From assembly GCF_000208925.1 (NCBI RefSeq), contig NW_001914892.1, forward strand, positions 53,138-95,967: a stretch of DNA of 42,830 nucleotides. Reading direction: 5' to 3'. This document shows, piece by piece, positions 18,030-26,700 of this stretch. How positions within the stretch are numbered: the first letter of the stretch is position 1; every line of letters begins with the position of its first letter. The notes below the pieces were generated by a model, which was given only the letters and a program-made list of their open reading frames with translations, searched no databases and was not told where the DNA came from. This stretch comes from Entamoeba histolytica HM-1:IMSS (Eukaryota > Evosea > Mastigamoebida > Endamoebidae). Made by a program: the position numbers and the translations under genes.

Positions 18030-19484
18030 ATGGAAAGTGAGTGTAAAACATATAATATTCCTATTGAATTAACCCAACAAGAAATTAACATTTTCAAAGT
18101 ATTAAATAATACCAAACAATATTTCAATTTAAGTTGTACAGTCAGAGTTGTTGGTGGATGGGTTAGGGATAAAATACTTAAAAAAAATAGTCATGATATT
18201 GATATTACTTCTGAAGGAATAAGTGGTGTTCAATTTGCTCAATACGTTACTCAATATCTTCAATTACAAGGAATTAATACAAAATTACTCACAAACAGAG
18301 AACAAACAGAACATTTACAAACTGCAACTACTACTATTTGTGAGTTACCAATTGATTTTGGAAGTCCTAGAGCAGAAGAATACAAAGATAATAGTAGAAT
18401 ACCAGAAATTAGAAAAGGAAGTATTTATGAAGATTGTATTAGAAGGGACTTTACTATTAATTGTTTATTTTATCGTATTGAAGATGGGATGATTGAGGAC
18501 TATACAAATGGATATGAAGATTTAGTGAATAAAATAATTCGAACACCAATAGATCCAATACAATCTTTCACTGATGATCCACTAAGAGTCTTTAGAGGGA
18601 TTAGGTTTTCTGCAAAATATGGGTTTAAGATAGAAGACAATACACTAAATGCTATGACCAATCCAACAGTATTAAGAGGAATGAACAAAATTAAAAAAAG
18701 TAGAAGAACACCTGAATTAAATAATATTTTAATATCTTCACATCCTTCATACGGATTTCATGTATTTCAGTATTGCCATTTATTAAAAGAAATTTTAATA
18801 ACAGAAGAAAGTAACGAATGTAATTGGGAAATGGTTCAATTAAATAGTGTTCCTTTAATGTATTGTTGTGAAGAAGTTTTTAATTCAATTAACCAAGTTA
18901 AAGATGACACAGATATGCTTAAACACCTACTATTAACTGCACTTTGTTACTCATTCAAAAATGATACTTTTTTATTAAAAAAAAAAGAATTACCAATGAT
19001 TCCAAATATCATTATAGAAGGTCTTAAATTTACATCAAAAGAAAGAGAGAAAGTAGATAATATTATTGAAGGAGTTAATTTATTAAATCAACATAATTGT
19101 AAGTGTGAAAGATTGTACTATGGAAGGTCAATGTTAAAAAGTAAAGAAATGTGGAAGGCATCTATTATATTATATTGTTGTCTCAATTCTCATTTTACAA
19201 TTCCTAGTTACCCAAATATTAATTTTAAAATTCAAATAGAACCGAATTTGCTCCAAACTGTTCAACATCATTTTGACTTAATTTATCAATTACAACTGGA
19301 TAATATCTGGTTAATTACTCCTGCAATAAATGGTAGTCAAATTACACAATTGTATCAAACAAAAAAAGGAAAATGGGTATCGACAGCAATTAACTCTTTG
19401 ATTGAGTATCAAATATCAAACCCAACATATACCTTAGAATCATGTAAAGAATTTTTGCTTCAACACCAATTCGATAAGTACTAA
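18030..19484 (+). CDS. CCA-adding enzyme (tRNA nucleotidyltransferase)
   Basis: The 484-aa class II nucleotidyltransferase has the poly(A) polymerase head-type motif A, VRVVGGWVRDKIL ... HDIDI, at about residues 36-56, with the catalytic Asp-x-Asp in DIDI. Motif B/C reads RRDFTINCLFYRI at about 136-148, and motif D/E reads DDPLRVFRGIRFSAKYGF at about 180-197. The C-terminal half is helical. The enzyme adds or repairs CCA at tRNA 3' ends without a template. In eukaryotes one gene often serves the nucleus and cytosol. No mitochondrial targeting peptide is apparent, which fits an organism with only mitosomes. The gene follows Rab GDI in tandem with a 102-base gap. Confidence 0.95.
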   Translation: MESECKTYNIPIELTQQEINIFKVLNNTKQYFNLSCTVRVVGGWVRDKILKKNSHDIDITSEGISGVQFAQYVTQYLQLQGINTKLLTNREQTEHLQTATTTICELPIDFGSPRAEEYKDNSRIPEIRKGSIYEDCIRRDFTINCLFYRIEDGMIEDYTNGYEDLVNKIIRTPIDPIQSFTDDPLRVFRGIRFSAKYGFKIEDNTLNAMTNPTVLRGMNKIKKSRRTPELNNILISSHPSYGFHVFQYCHLLKEILITEESNECNWEMVQLNSVPLMYCCEEVFNSINQVKDDTDMLKHLLLTALCYSFKNDTFLLKKKELPMIPNIIIEGLKFTSKEREKVDNIIEGVNLLNQHNCKCERLYYGRSMLKSKEMWKASIILYCCLNSHFTIPSYPNINFKIQIEPNLLQTVQHHFDLIYQLQLDNIWLITPAINGSQITQLYQTKKGKWVSTAINSLIEYQISNPTYTLESCKEFLLQHQFDKY

Positions 19485-19569
19485 TAGAATATTTAGTTAT
19501 ATATAACGTTTTTAAAGAAACTAAAAAATCCTGACAGAATAAATACAACAGAGACCTTTAAAAATAAAA

Positions 19570-19601
19570 TAATATTTATAAAAACATTTTTATAAATATT
19601 A
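19570..19601. repeat. Perfect 15-bp inverted repeat, 2-nt spacer
   Basis: The left arm TAATATTTATAAAAA (19570-19584) and right arm TTTTTATAAATATTA (19587-19601) are exact reverse complements separated by CA. The element lies 86 bases after the CCA enzyme stop codon and could form a hairpin in RNA or a cruciform in DNA. Its role is unknown. Confidence 0.85.
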
Positions 19602-19846
19602 AGAAAGGAATATTGTCTAAACGTAAAATACGCTTCAAATACCTAAAATTTAATATGAATTTAGTTTATTAAAATAGGTAAAAATAGAATAAATAATAAA
19701 AATACAAAACAGAAGAAGAATCTATCGATTTAAAAAGATTATTCTATCATAGTTGTGATTGAACGATTATAACTGAATAAAAGGACTTTGTTAAGAATCT
19801 AAGGGAAACAATATATATATATCAAATGTATTTATAGAACATAGAA

Positions 19847-19882
19847 TATTTAAAGATTGAACCTCATCTCATTGACCATTCA
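19847..19882 (+). promoter_or_regulatory. Core promoter: TATTTAAAG, GAAC, initiator-like CCATTCA
   Basis: TATTTAAAG is at 19847-19855, GAAC at 19859-19862 and CCATTCA at 19876-19882, ahead of the ATG at 19891. These are the three known E. histolytica core elements in their known order. It is the clearest complete promoter in the window. Confidence 0.75.
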
Positions 19883-19890
19883 TAATAAAC

Positions 19891-20340
19891 ATGAGTATCC
19901 AATGGAATTTCAAATTGCTTAGTCAATTTAATGAAGAAGAATATCAACAAATTTATGATATGAGAGATGAAGTCTTTGCTTCAGGTGGAGAACAAGACCT
20001 TGGTCATCCTCCAATGGATGAAATTGATGAATATTGTTATCATTCTTTTTCATGGGGAGAAGAAGGACTTCTTGCTTATTGTAGAGTTATTCAAGAAGGT
20101 GAAAATTTATATAGAATTGCCCGTGTTCTAGTTCATAAAAGAGCAAGAGGACAAGGTATGGGACAAAAATTAATCAATTTTACTTGCAACCAAATTAAAG
20201 AATATTTTAATGGAAAATTAGTTACATTAGATGCTCTAGAATATATTCATAGAATGTACTTAAAAGTTGGGTTTTATCTTACTGGTGAAACAACAGATTT
20301 TAATGGTATTCCAGCTGTTACAATGAATAAAGAATTATAA
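19891..20340 (+). CDS. GNAT-family N-acetyltransferase (ElaA-like)
   Basis: The 149-aa single-domain protein begins with the ElaA-type WNFKLLSQFNEEEYQQIYDMR and a VFA... segment where most members have VFVVEQ. The motif A acetyl-CoA loop is RARGQGMG at residues 84-91, preceded by the strand RIARVLV, and the end reads GIPAVTMNKEL, the family's 'GIpH..M' strand. GNAT enzymes transfer acetyl from acetyl-CoA to amines; the substrate of ElaA homologues is not established. Many protozoan members resemble bacterial ElaA, so lateral origin is possible but cannot be judged here. The promoter is unusually complete (TATA, GAAC, Inr). Confidence 0.88.
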   Translation: MSIQWNFKLLSQFNEEEYQQIYDMRDEVFASGGEQDLGHPPMDEIDEYCYHSFSWGEEGLLAYCRVIQEGENLYRIARVLVHKRARGQGMGQKLINFTCNQIKEYFNGKLVTLDALEYIHRMYLKVGFYLTGETTDFNGIPAVTMNKEL

Positions 20341-20422
20341 TAATATATTTTTATGTTATATAAAACGATTTAATTTTTTTTTAAATATAAATATTGATAT
20401 ACATAACATAAAACAAATGAAA

Positions 20423-20629
20423 TTAGTTGATTATTGGTGGTGATTCTGAAGTAATGCTTGAACTTCTTTTACCAATAAATAATCCCCTACGAGCTCTATG
20501 ATCTTGTTGTGGAGATGGCATTAAATCTAATTTTGCTTGATGTTGATTGAGGAGTGTTTGAATTTCAAATAATTCAGCTTCAAGATGAGAAAGGTCTTGT
20601 TGGAATTGTTTTTCTTTCTTTTTATTCAT
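20423..20629 (-). CDS. Small coiled-coil protein, 68 aa
   Basis: The start is the ATG at 20629 (MNKKKEKQFQQDL); the frame continues to 20659 only through a TTG. Residues about 3-38 make a heptad-like helix (LSHLEAELFEIQTLLNQHQAKL). The rest is a basic, serine-rich tail (RARRGLFIGKRSSS). I do not recognise a family. Small helical proteins of this kind are often subunits of larger complexes, but that is only a guess. It is on the same strand as the four-TM gene, with its start 116 bases from that gene's stop, and converges on the acetyltransferase gene. Confidence 0.55.
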   Translation of the reverse strand: MNKKKEKQFQQDLSHLEAELFEIQTLLNQHQAKLDLMPSPQQDHRARRGLFIGKRSSSITSESPPIIN

Positions 20630-20745
20630 TTCGTTAAAGAGAGAATAAAAAAAATACAAAAGTTCTTTAAAAAAAAAAAAAAGAAAATATAATTTTATTT
20701 TAATTAAAATTTGTTTTAAAAATCAACTAACCTTTTCCTTGTGTT

Positions 20746-21486
20746 TTATTGGTTTGCTGGTACATCAAAAGCTGGGTTTGGCTCGATTTGGACTTGACTT
20801 TCATCAATTTTTCCTGAAAAGAAACGGGATAAAGTAGCTCCAATAATTCCTCCAACAAGAAGAGTGTTACCAATAAGGTAAATGAAAAATCCACTGCATA
20901 ATGATTTAGAAATTATATGTAAATTATTACCGTCATCAAAACCAGATCCAGAAACTCCAATAATAAGAACAATTAAAGAAATAAGATTAAATACACCAAT
21001 AATACTTGAGAAGAAAACTCCATAAATTAATGAGAGTAAAGAATCAGATAACATTGGTAAGAAAGAGAAGAAAGAACTAAGTTTGTCATAGTAATAACTT
21101 AAATTCTTTGTTACACCTGTTTGAGCATCTTCTGGACTGAAGAATCCATATAATTCAATTAAAAGATAAGATACTGTAAAAATAAGACTAAATGAAGTTA
21201 ATACAGTAACTATAAGATAACAACTATATTGAGATGAAAAATGTGGAAGGTTATTAAAGAAGGCTTGGTTTCCTGAATAATACACACAAGTGTGTTTAGT
21301 AAATTCAGTATCAACATCAACACAGAATGAAATTAAATGGCTTGAATAATAACTAACAGTATGATCTTTTTCATCAATGTCTCGTGTTGCTACCATTGGT
21401 AAAAAGAATGATAATAAAACAAGAATCATTCCACATTCAACAACTAAAACTAAAAGATGTGAAATAGTTGAAAGTCCAAATTTCAT
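20746..21486 (-). CDS. Four-TM membrane protein, claudin/PMP22-like topology
   Basis: The 246-aa protein has four predicted spans at about 9-32, 87-112, 148-178 and 196-220. The first extracellular loop (about 33-86) contains two cysteines (SFCVDV, HTCVYY), the second loop is short, and both termini would be cytosolic. The tail ends EPNPAFDVPANQ, where NPAF resembles an NPxF/NPxY endocytic sorting motif. The plan of four TMs with a long, cysteine-containing first loop resembles the claudin/PMP22/tetraspan superfamily, but I see no diagnostic WGLWCC motif, so the protein may be Entamoeba-specific. The function is unknown; a plasma or endosomal membrane location is an inference. Confidence 0.7.
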   Translation of the reverse strand: MKFGLSTISHLLVLVVECGMILVLLSFFLPMVATRDIDEKDHTVSYYSSHLISFCVDVDTEFTKHTCVYYSGNQAFFNNLPHFSSQYSCYLIVTVLTSFSLIFTVSYLLIELYGFFSPEDAQTGVTKNLSYYYDKLSSFFSFLPMLSDSLLSLIYGVFFSSIIGVFNLISLIVLIIGVSGSGFDDGNNLHIISKSLCSGFFIYLIGNTLLVGGIIGATLSRFFSGKIDESQVQIEPNPAFDVPANQ

Positions 21487-21707
21487 TAATTAAATTAAAG
21501 TTCCTTTATTATTTTAAATTTTTTTTAAGATTTAATATATTGATAAAATACTATTTAATAATAATAAAATATTATAAAATATAATAAATTTAAAATAACA
21601 AGAGAAAAAGAAAGAAGAAGAGAAAAGTTGAAAGAAGGTAAAAAGAATGTTCAAACAAAACATTGATTTACAGAATGAATAGAAGAAAAAGAATTAAAAG
21701 ACGTATA

Positions 21708-22317
21708 TTAAAAACCACTTATTACTTCTTGAATTAATTCAATGACTATAAACAATTAGTTAATAATTTTATATTTCTTTTAATAATTAATAGAAAAATA
21801 ACAAACATTTTAATACCATTGTTGATTCTTCTTCTCGGTCACACCATTCTAATAACAATTTAAATAAATCATCACACTGGAAAAATAACCTTTTTATTAT
21901 ATCATTAACTGGTTGTTGATTCATTTTACATTCTTCTTTTTGTTGTAATGCTTCTCCTAATTTATTTCTAGCTAAATTAAATACAAATTGTTCAGGATTA
22001 ACAGAAGTATTTTCAGGTATTTTTTGTGAATAATATTCAATATATTGATTGTAATTAGATTTTATATCATTCCACTGAATTGGTGTAGCTGCAAATGACT
22101 CAAGTTTCTTGGCATATTTTCCTAATGTTCCTGAAAAACGATACAATAACCCAAGTAATTCTGCATGAGAAATTGATGGTGGTATGTTTTCTATAATAAT
22201 ACGAATAGCACTATTAACTGAATTCCATTGTTCAACAGCAACCATCATTGCAGGAAAGTGTGGTGAGGCAGATGGGACTGAGATAGTTAATTTTGTAACA
22301 TCAAGAAGACGTGCCAT
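21708..22317 (-). CDS. Unknown helical protein with a 12-codon final exon
   Basis: The model is complement(join(21708..21745, 21807..22317)), 182 aa. The long exon alone ends MVLKCLLFFY, an unnatural terminus read from intron sequence. Splicing the 61-nt intron 21746-21806 (GTTTGT...TATAG, phase 1) gives MVLK-FIELIQEVISGF, a smooth helical end. The protein is mostly alpha-helical, with SISHAELLGLLYRFSGTLGKY and FVFNLARNKLGEALQQKEE segments and a WCDREEES stretch. No membrane span or catalytic motif is visible, and I recognise no family. It is divergent from MED10, with 124 bases between start codons. Confidence 0.65.
21746..21806 (-). other. Intron of the unknown helical protein gene
   Basis: A 61-nt intron on the minus strand runs from GTTTGTTATT to TTTATAG and is phase 1. 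It leaves a terminal exon of only 38 bases, including the stop codon. Confidence 0.7.
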
Positions 22318-22441
22318 CTGTTAAGAAAAACCAATAAAATTAAAGAAGTGAAATTGAAAAAAAGTTCATCAAATTTTTTATTTTGTTATATAAAACGTTT
22401 TTAATAATAAAAATAAAAAACTGAAAAAACAATATAATTTA

Positions 22442-22864
22442 ATGACACTTACTCAAACAACACTAAATGATATTGAAAAAATGTTAATTGAAACTGCAAA
22501 TCAAGCAAAAGAGATTTATGACATTTCTTCTGATTTTCAAGAAAGTAATAAAAACAGATTACCGAAATTAGTTGAAAAGTTTGATCATTCATTAGGACAG
22601 TTAAATGAATATTGTGGAACAGTAGCTGCTGATGTAAAAAAAGAATTGGTTCTTCCTTATCAAGTTTTAAAAGATATTGATGATGGATTTAAACCAGATT
22701 CTTATGGAAAAGAATGTGTTGATATGTTTAGAGCAAATCATAGAAATGAAAGAATTAGAAGTGAAGGATTAAATAAACTTTACACATATTTATGTGATGA
22801 AATACGTGCTAACTTTGATTCAGAATTAGCAGAAAATATAATAAAAGAAGCAAATGCAGATTAA
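22442..22864 (+). CDS. MED10: Mediator complex subunit 10 (MED10/NUT2)
   Basis: The 140-aa protein has the MED10 plan: an N-terminal helical pair, then the signature around residues 70-92 (LVLPYQVLKDIDDGFKPDSY), matching the family's 'vP..++.yID.GrNPd.Y'. The final helical part (KECVDMFRANHRNERIRSEG) also matches. MED10 sits in the Mediator middle module and links activators to RNA polymerase II. It is one of the most conserved Mediator subunits, so finding it shows that this lineage keeps a Mediator. The length is typical (human 135 aa). Confidence 0.85.
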   Translation: MTLTQTTLNDIEKMLIETANQAKEIYDISSDFQESNKNRLPKLVEKFDHSLGQLNEYCGTVAADVKKELVLPYQVLKDIDDGFKPDSYGKECVDMFRANHRNERIRSEGLNKLYTYLCDEIRANFDSELAENIIKEANAD

Positions 22865-22936
22865 GTTCATTTGTTTATTTCGGTAATATTTTTATATTTT
22901 AAAGTAATAATGTATTAAAAGAAACTAACAATCAAT

Positions 22937-23482
22937 TTAATCTACTTGTTTTAAAAAAGATAATAAACTTGAACGTGTTTCTTGAGCTATTTGAGATTCA
23001 GTTTTTGATTTCTTTTTTATTTGTTTTACTAAATTTTTTCTAAAAGCATCTTCCTTAGGAAGTGGTGAGTTAGACTTAAATTTTTTAGGCTTACTTTCTT
23101 TTTCTTTTTCTTCTTTGTTTTTTTGATTATCTTTTACTTTTTTTCTTTCAATAATTTGTTTCTTTGTTAAACTTTCAATTTTCGTTGGTACTTTATCCAA
23201 AAGAATTGTTGAATATTTTCCACAATTATGACAGTAACTTTGTATAACAACTTTATGTTTTACTTCATTCGTTTTAATTAATCCCATTTTTATTGCGTGT
23301 TTTCTTGATATTATTTTTATTGAATCATCTGGAAAACGAAGCATACGATAACACAAATTACATGTTAATGGTTCAAATTCATTATCATTTGTTGGGCTAA
23401 GATAGATTTGTTGAAATTGGTATAACCCAGATGCAAAAAGTTTGTTAAGACTTCTCATATAGTCTTTAGCTAATATGTTCAT
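22937..23482 (-). CDS. Zinc-ribbon protein, RNase P/MRP subunit candidate (Rpr2/Snm1/RMP24-like)
   Basis: The 181-aa protein has an N-terminal helix (RSLNKLFASGLYQFQQIYLS), then a four-cysteine zinc ribbon (C41-x2-C44 ... C84-x2-C87, as TCNLCYRM and SYCHNCGK). A long Lys/Glu-rich linker follows, and a closing helix (SSLLSFLKQVD). The order 'helix, CxxC, basic strands, CxxCgk' is that of Rpr2/Rpp21/Snm1, which bind RNase P or MRP RNA. The far C-terminal 'S.LLSFLK' resembles the end of human C18orf21 (UPF0711), reported as an RNase MRP component. Assignment to one subgroup is not possible by eye. It is convergent with MED10 (72 bases between stops). Confidence 0.62.
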   Translation of the reverse strand: MNILAKDYMRSLNKLFASGLYQFQQIYLSPTNDNEFEPLTCNLCYRMLRFPDDSIKIISRKHAIKMGLIKTNEVKHKVVIQSYCHNCGKYSTILLDKVPTKIESLTKKQIIERKKVKDNQKNKEEKEKESKPKKFKSNSPLPKEDAFRKNLVKQIKKKSKTESQIAQETRSSLLSFLKQVD

Positions 23483-23600
23483 TAAGTATTATTATAATAA
23501 GATAAAATCAGTAAGTTTTATTTTTGAACATAACAAAACAAAAAAAAAACAGGGTTATTGCCAAAAAAAAAGAAAATGCTAAAGATTATAAAAGAAGAGA

Positions 23601-23710
23601 GGTAAGATAACCTTTAAGGAATTGTTGTAGCATTAACGAGTGTCATCAAAATGCATCTTACCGAGATAATAATTATGAGGATTAGATATAATCTTATCAT
23701 TTTTCATAAA
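23601..23710 (+). ncRNA. Candidate two-hairpin RNA (box H/ACA-like)
   Basis: GGTAAGAT at 23601-23608 pairs perfectly with ATCTTACC at 23655-23662. Then comes AGATAA (23664-23669), which fits the H-box consensus ANANNA. A second stem follows: TTATGA (23673-23678) pairs with TCATAA (23704-23709), and inside it GATTA (23680-23684) pairs with TAATC (23689-23693) over a GATA loop. Hairpin, hinge, hairpin is the layout of box H/ACA snoRNAs. A proper ACA box at the 3' end is not evident, and no guide target was checked. It could equally be promoter structure. I give it as a candidate only. Confidence 0.3.
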
Positions 23711-23757
23711 TCTATTAATAGAATGTTTTAAAGCACAAAAAACAAAAAAAATAAGTC

Positions 23758-23761
23758 GAAC
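23758..23761 (+). promoter_or_regulatory. GAAC core element of the talin-like gene
   Basis: TCGAACTAA stands 30 bases before the ATG at 23788. Confidence 0.45.
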
Positions 23762-23787
23762 TAAAAAAGATCCCATAGATAAAAGAT

Positions 23788-26700
23788 ATGACACAAGTAA
23801 TTCTTCGTATACATTTTATCTTTAAAGATAATACTAGTCCAACAGCCTCTGTTGATTTAGTTAAATCAGTTGCTGTATTAGATACTGATACTGCTGCACA
23901 AATAGTTGATAAAGCTTTAGATAAACTTCCAGAGCGACCACAAGGAGAATTTATTTTATGGCAACCAACACGACATACACTATTTCTTCCAAACCAAATT
24001 CTTGCAGCTGCTGGTTATGATTCTACCGAGACACTTGATATTAGACCATTAAATCAACGATTTAAATTTGAGTTAATTGATAAGACTATTAAGACATTCC
24101 AAGTTAATGTTACTTTAACAGTAGAGAAGTTACTCCAATTTATTGGAGAAAAGGTTAATATTCTTTATACTGATGAATATGGATTAAAGGTATATAATGA
24201 ATCAACAAAGAAAGAAAGTAATCAATGGCTTGATCCATTAAGAGTATTTTATGAACAAATTAATTCAGAAGACCAGTTATTAATTCGTTTGAAGAAGAGG
24301 TTCTATTTCAGAGATAGAAATGTCAATGATACTGACCAACAACAACTACATTTATTATATACTGATTGTACCTTTAAAGTTATTGAAGGAATGATTCCAT
24401 TTAATATGGACCAAGCAATTCCATTAGTTGCATTAAATTGTCTTGTAGAATATGGTTCTTTTGATGAGAGATATGGTGATATAGATTTAAATCCAAAAGG
24501 ACTAGAAAAGAGATTACCAGATATCAAGAAATATTTCCCAGAGAATTGCAAAAAAAAAGTTACAGCAAAACAACTTCTTGCTGTTATTAAAGAATGGAAG
24601 AATAAAAGTATGACAACAAAACAAATGCAAGCTAAGTATCAATATTGTCAACTTGTAATGCATGAAAAGACTTATGGACTTGATATTTTCAAAGTTCGTA
24701 TTAGAAAAGTTGGTAAAGCAAAAGAAATTCCAAAAATTTTTGGTATTTGTAAAGATTATGTATTATTAGCTGATGAAGATGGTGGAAATCAAGAAATTTG
24801 GGTTATTTCAAAGATTGCACGTTATGCAGTTGGTAAGAATGTCTTTATTCTTGATTTAGGTAATCACTCAACTAATTATATTACATTAATTACTGAAGAA
24901 GGTGATTTAATTTCTGCTACACTCTCAGGATATATTGACTTAATTACAAAGAGAAAGAAAGAGGCACAACTTGCAGAAAAAGATGTTGAGCCTGAATATT
25001 CTATTACTGACAAAATTGAAGATGTTCCTACTGGAGTTGATAATACTAAGAAAAAGAAAGCAGTTCCTAAAGTTTCTCAAACTGCCCAAGTTGCTCAAGT
25101 TGTTTCTCAAAGTGATACACAAGAACAAGTTCAATTATGTGTTGATAAATATCAACAAATGACATTTGAAGAAACAAGTGTTGAGCCTGTTCAATTTTCT
25201 GCTGAAGTTATGGTTGAATCAGCTCAATCTATTGGACAACTCGTTTCTGATTTGTATTCAACAGATAAAGCTACTGTTACTAATGCTTTAAATGAATTAA
25301 CTATACAAACTGATGCATTGTTTACACAATTTTGTGCATCAAAAAGTGTTGATTTTGGTAGTTGTGTAATGAACGCTGATGAAGATGAAGAACAATTATT
25401 AGTTGCTTGTCGTCAAGCTACAGAGTCTGCACAAGAATTAATTGAAAGTCATGAAAATGGACTTCAAACTGCTGTATTAATTGAATCAAATGTTCAAGAA
25501 GCTGAGATTTTAGCACCAGAAATGTTTGTATTACAAGCTTCAGTTGTATCAGTTCAAGCTATGTGTGGACAAGCTACAGTAAATGATAATGGATCACAAA
25601 TGTTATTACATGAATTGTCAAGAGCTGTTGGAGAAGGATTATTTGATCTTGCTGCTATGTCTGTTGAAATGAATATTCAAGGAGAGAAAATTGTTGAAGC
25701 TAATAAAGCTCTTGTTACACTTGGACAAAATGAAATTGCTGCTATGCGTCTTCTTGCAGTTACTTCAAGTGAAGAAGGATGTCAAAAATTAATGGGAGAA
25801 ATGAAGAATACAATGGATGTATCACTTGCTAATTATCTTTCATTAATAGAGTCATATGGAGTTTTACAAGAATCACCTGAGATGCAAGCTTTATATGAAC
25901 AAGTTAATACAATTAAAATGAATTGGGATGCATTAATGGCAGGAACTCAAATGAGTGGAGTAGATGCAGAAAAAGATTTACTTTCAATGATTCAAAATTT
26001 GTCAGCTGTCTTTAATGAATTAGCACAATTAAGTGATCCATTAGTTACTCCAGTTCAAGTTGAAATGAGTATTGATAATTTAGAAGATATTCTTGAGAAT
26101 ACAAAAGAAACATGTAAGAGTGTTGCTAAAGCTAAAATTGATGAAGGTAATCAAGAACAGGTTGCAGTTATTTTAGATGACTTTAAAGATGTTGTACAAA
26201 AATTCTTTGTAATTAGAGATAAACTTGAGAGTGGAGAAAGAGGTGAACTTGTAGAAGATGATTGTATTTTAATGAGACAAGCTATGGAAAAACTAATGGA
26301 AGGATGTGGAATGGAAGAAGTTGGAGAAAATATGCAAGGACTTGCACTTAATTCTATGACTAAAACGGCTGTGGCTCGTAGAATTGCTCTTGCTGCACAA
26401 GTTAGAAGAGTTATTAAAAATGGACATATTAAAGATAAAAACATTCAAAAACAAATGTTAAAAGTTACTAGATCAATGAATGAACAAGTAGAAGAGATGC
26501 TTAAATTATTATCATTACCTGTAGATGAACAAGGTGCTCAATTACCAGAAAAATGTAAAGAATTTGCACCTAAATCATATGATTTAATTGTTGAAGTTTT
26601 AGAAACACTTCCATTAATTGAAGATAATTCTTCACGTAGTGCTCTTGAATTTGCATGTAATGAAGCTGAAAGAGCAACATTTGATATGGCTCGATTGAAT

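Larger units (their letters stand above)
19485..19890. other. Spacer between CCA enzyme and acetyltransferase genes
   Basis: This 406-base AT-rich spacer contains a perfect 15-bp inverted repeat at 19570-19601 and the TATA/GAAC/initiator trio of the downstream gene at 19847-19882. No other gene is seen. Confidence 0.7.
23483..23787. other. Divergent intergenic region with RNA-like inverted repeats
   Basis: This 305-base spacer separates the zinc-ribbon gene (-) from talin (+). Its middle (23601-23710) is less AT-rich than other spacers and holds two nested inverted repeats, described separately. A GAAC element at 23758-23761 is the likely talin core promoter. Confidence 0.65.
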
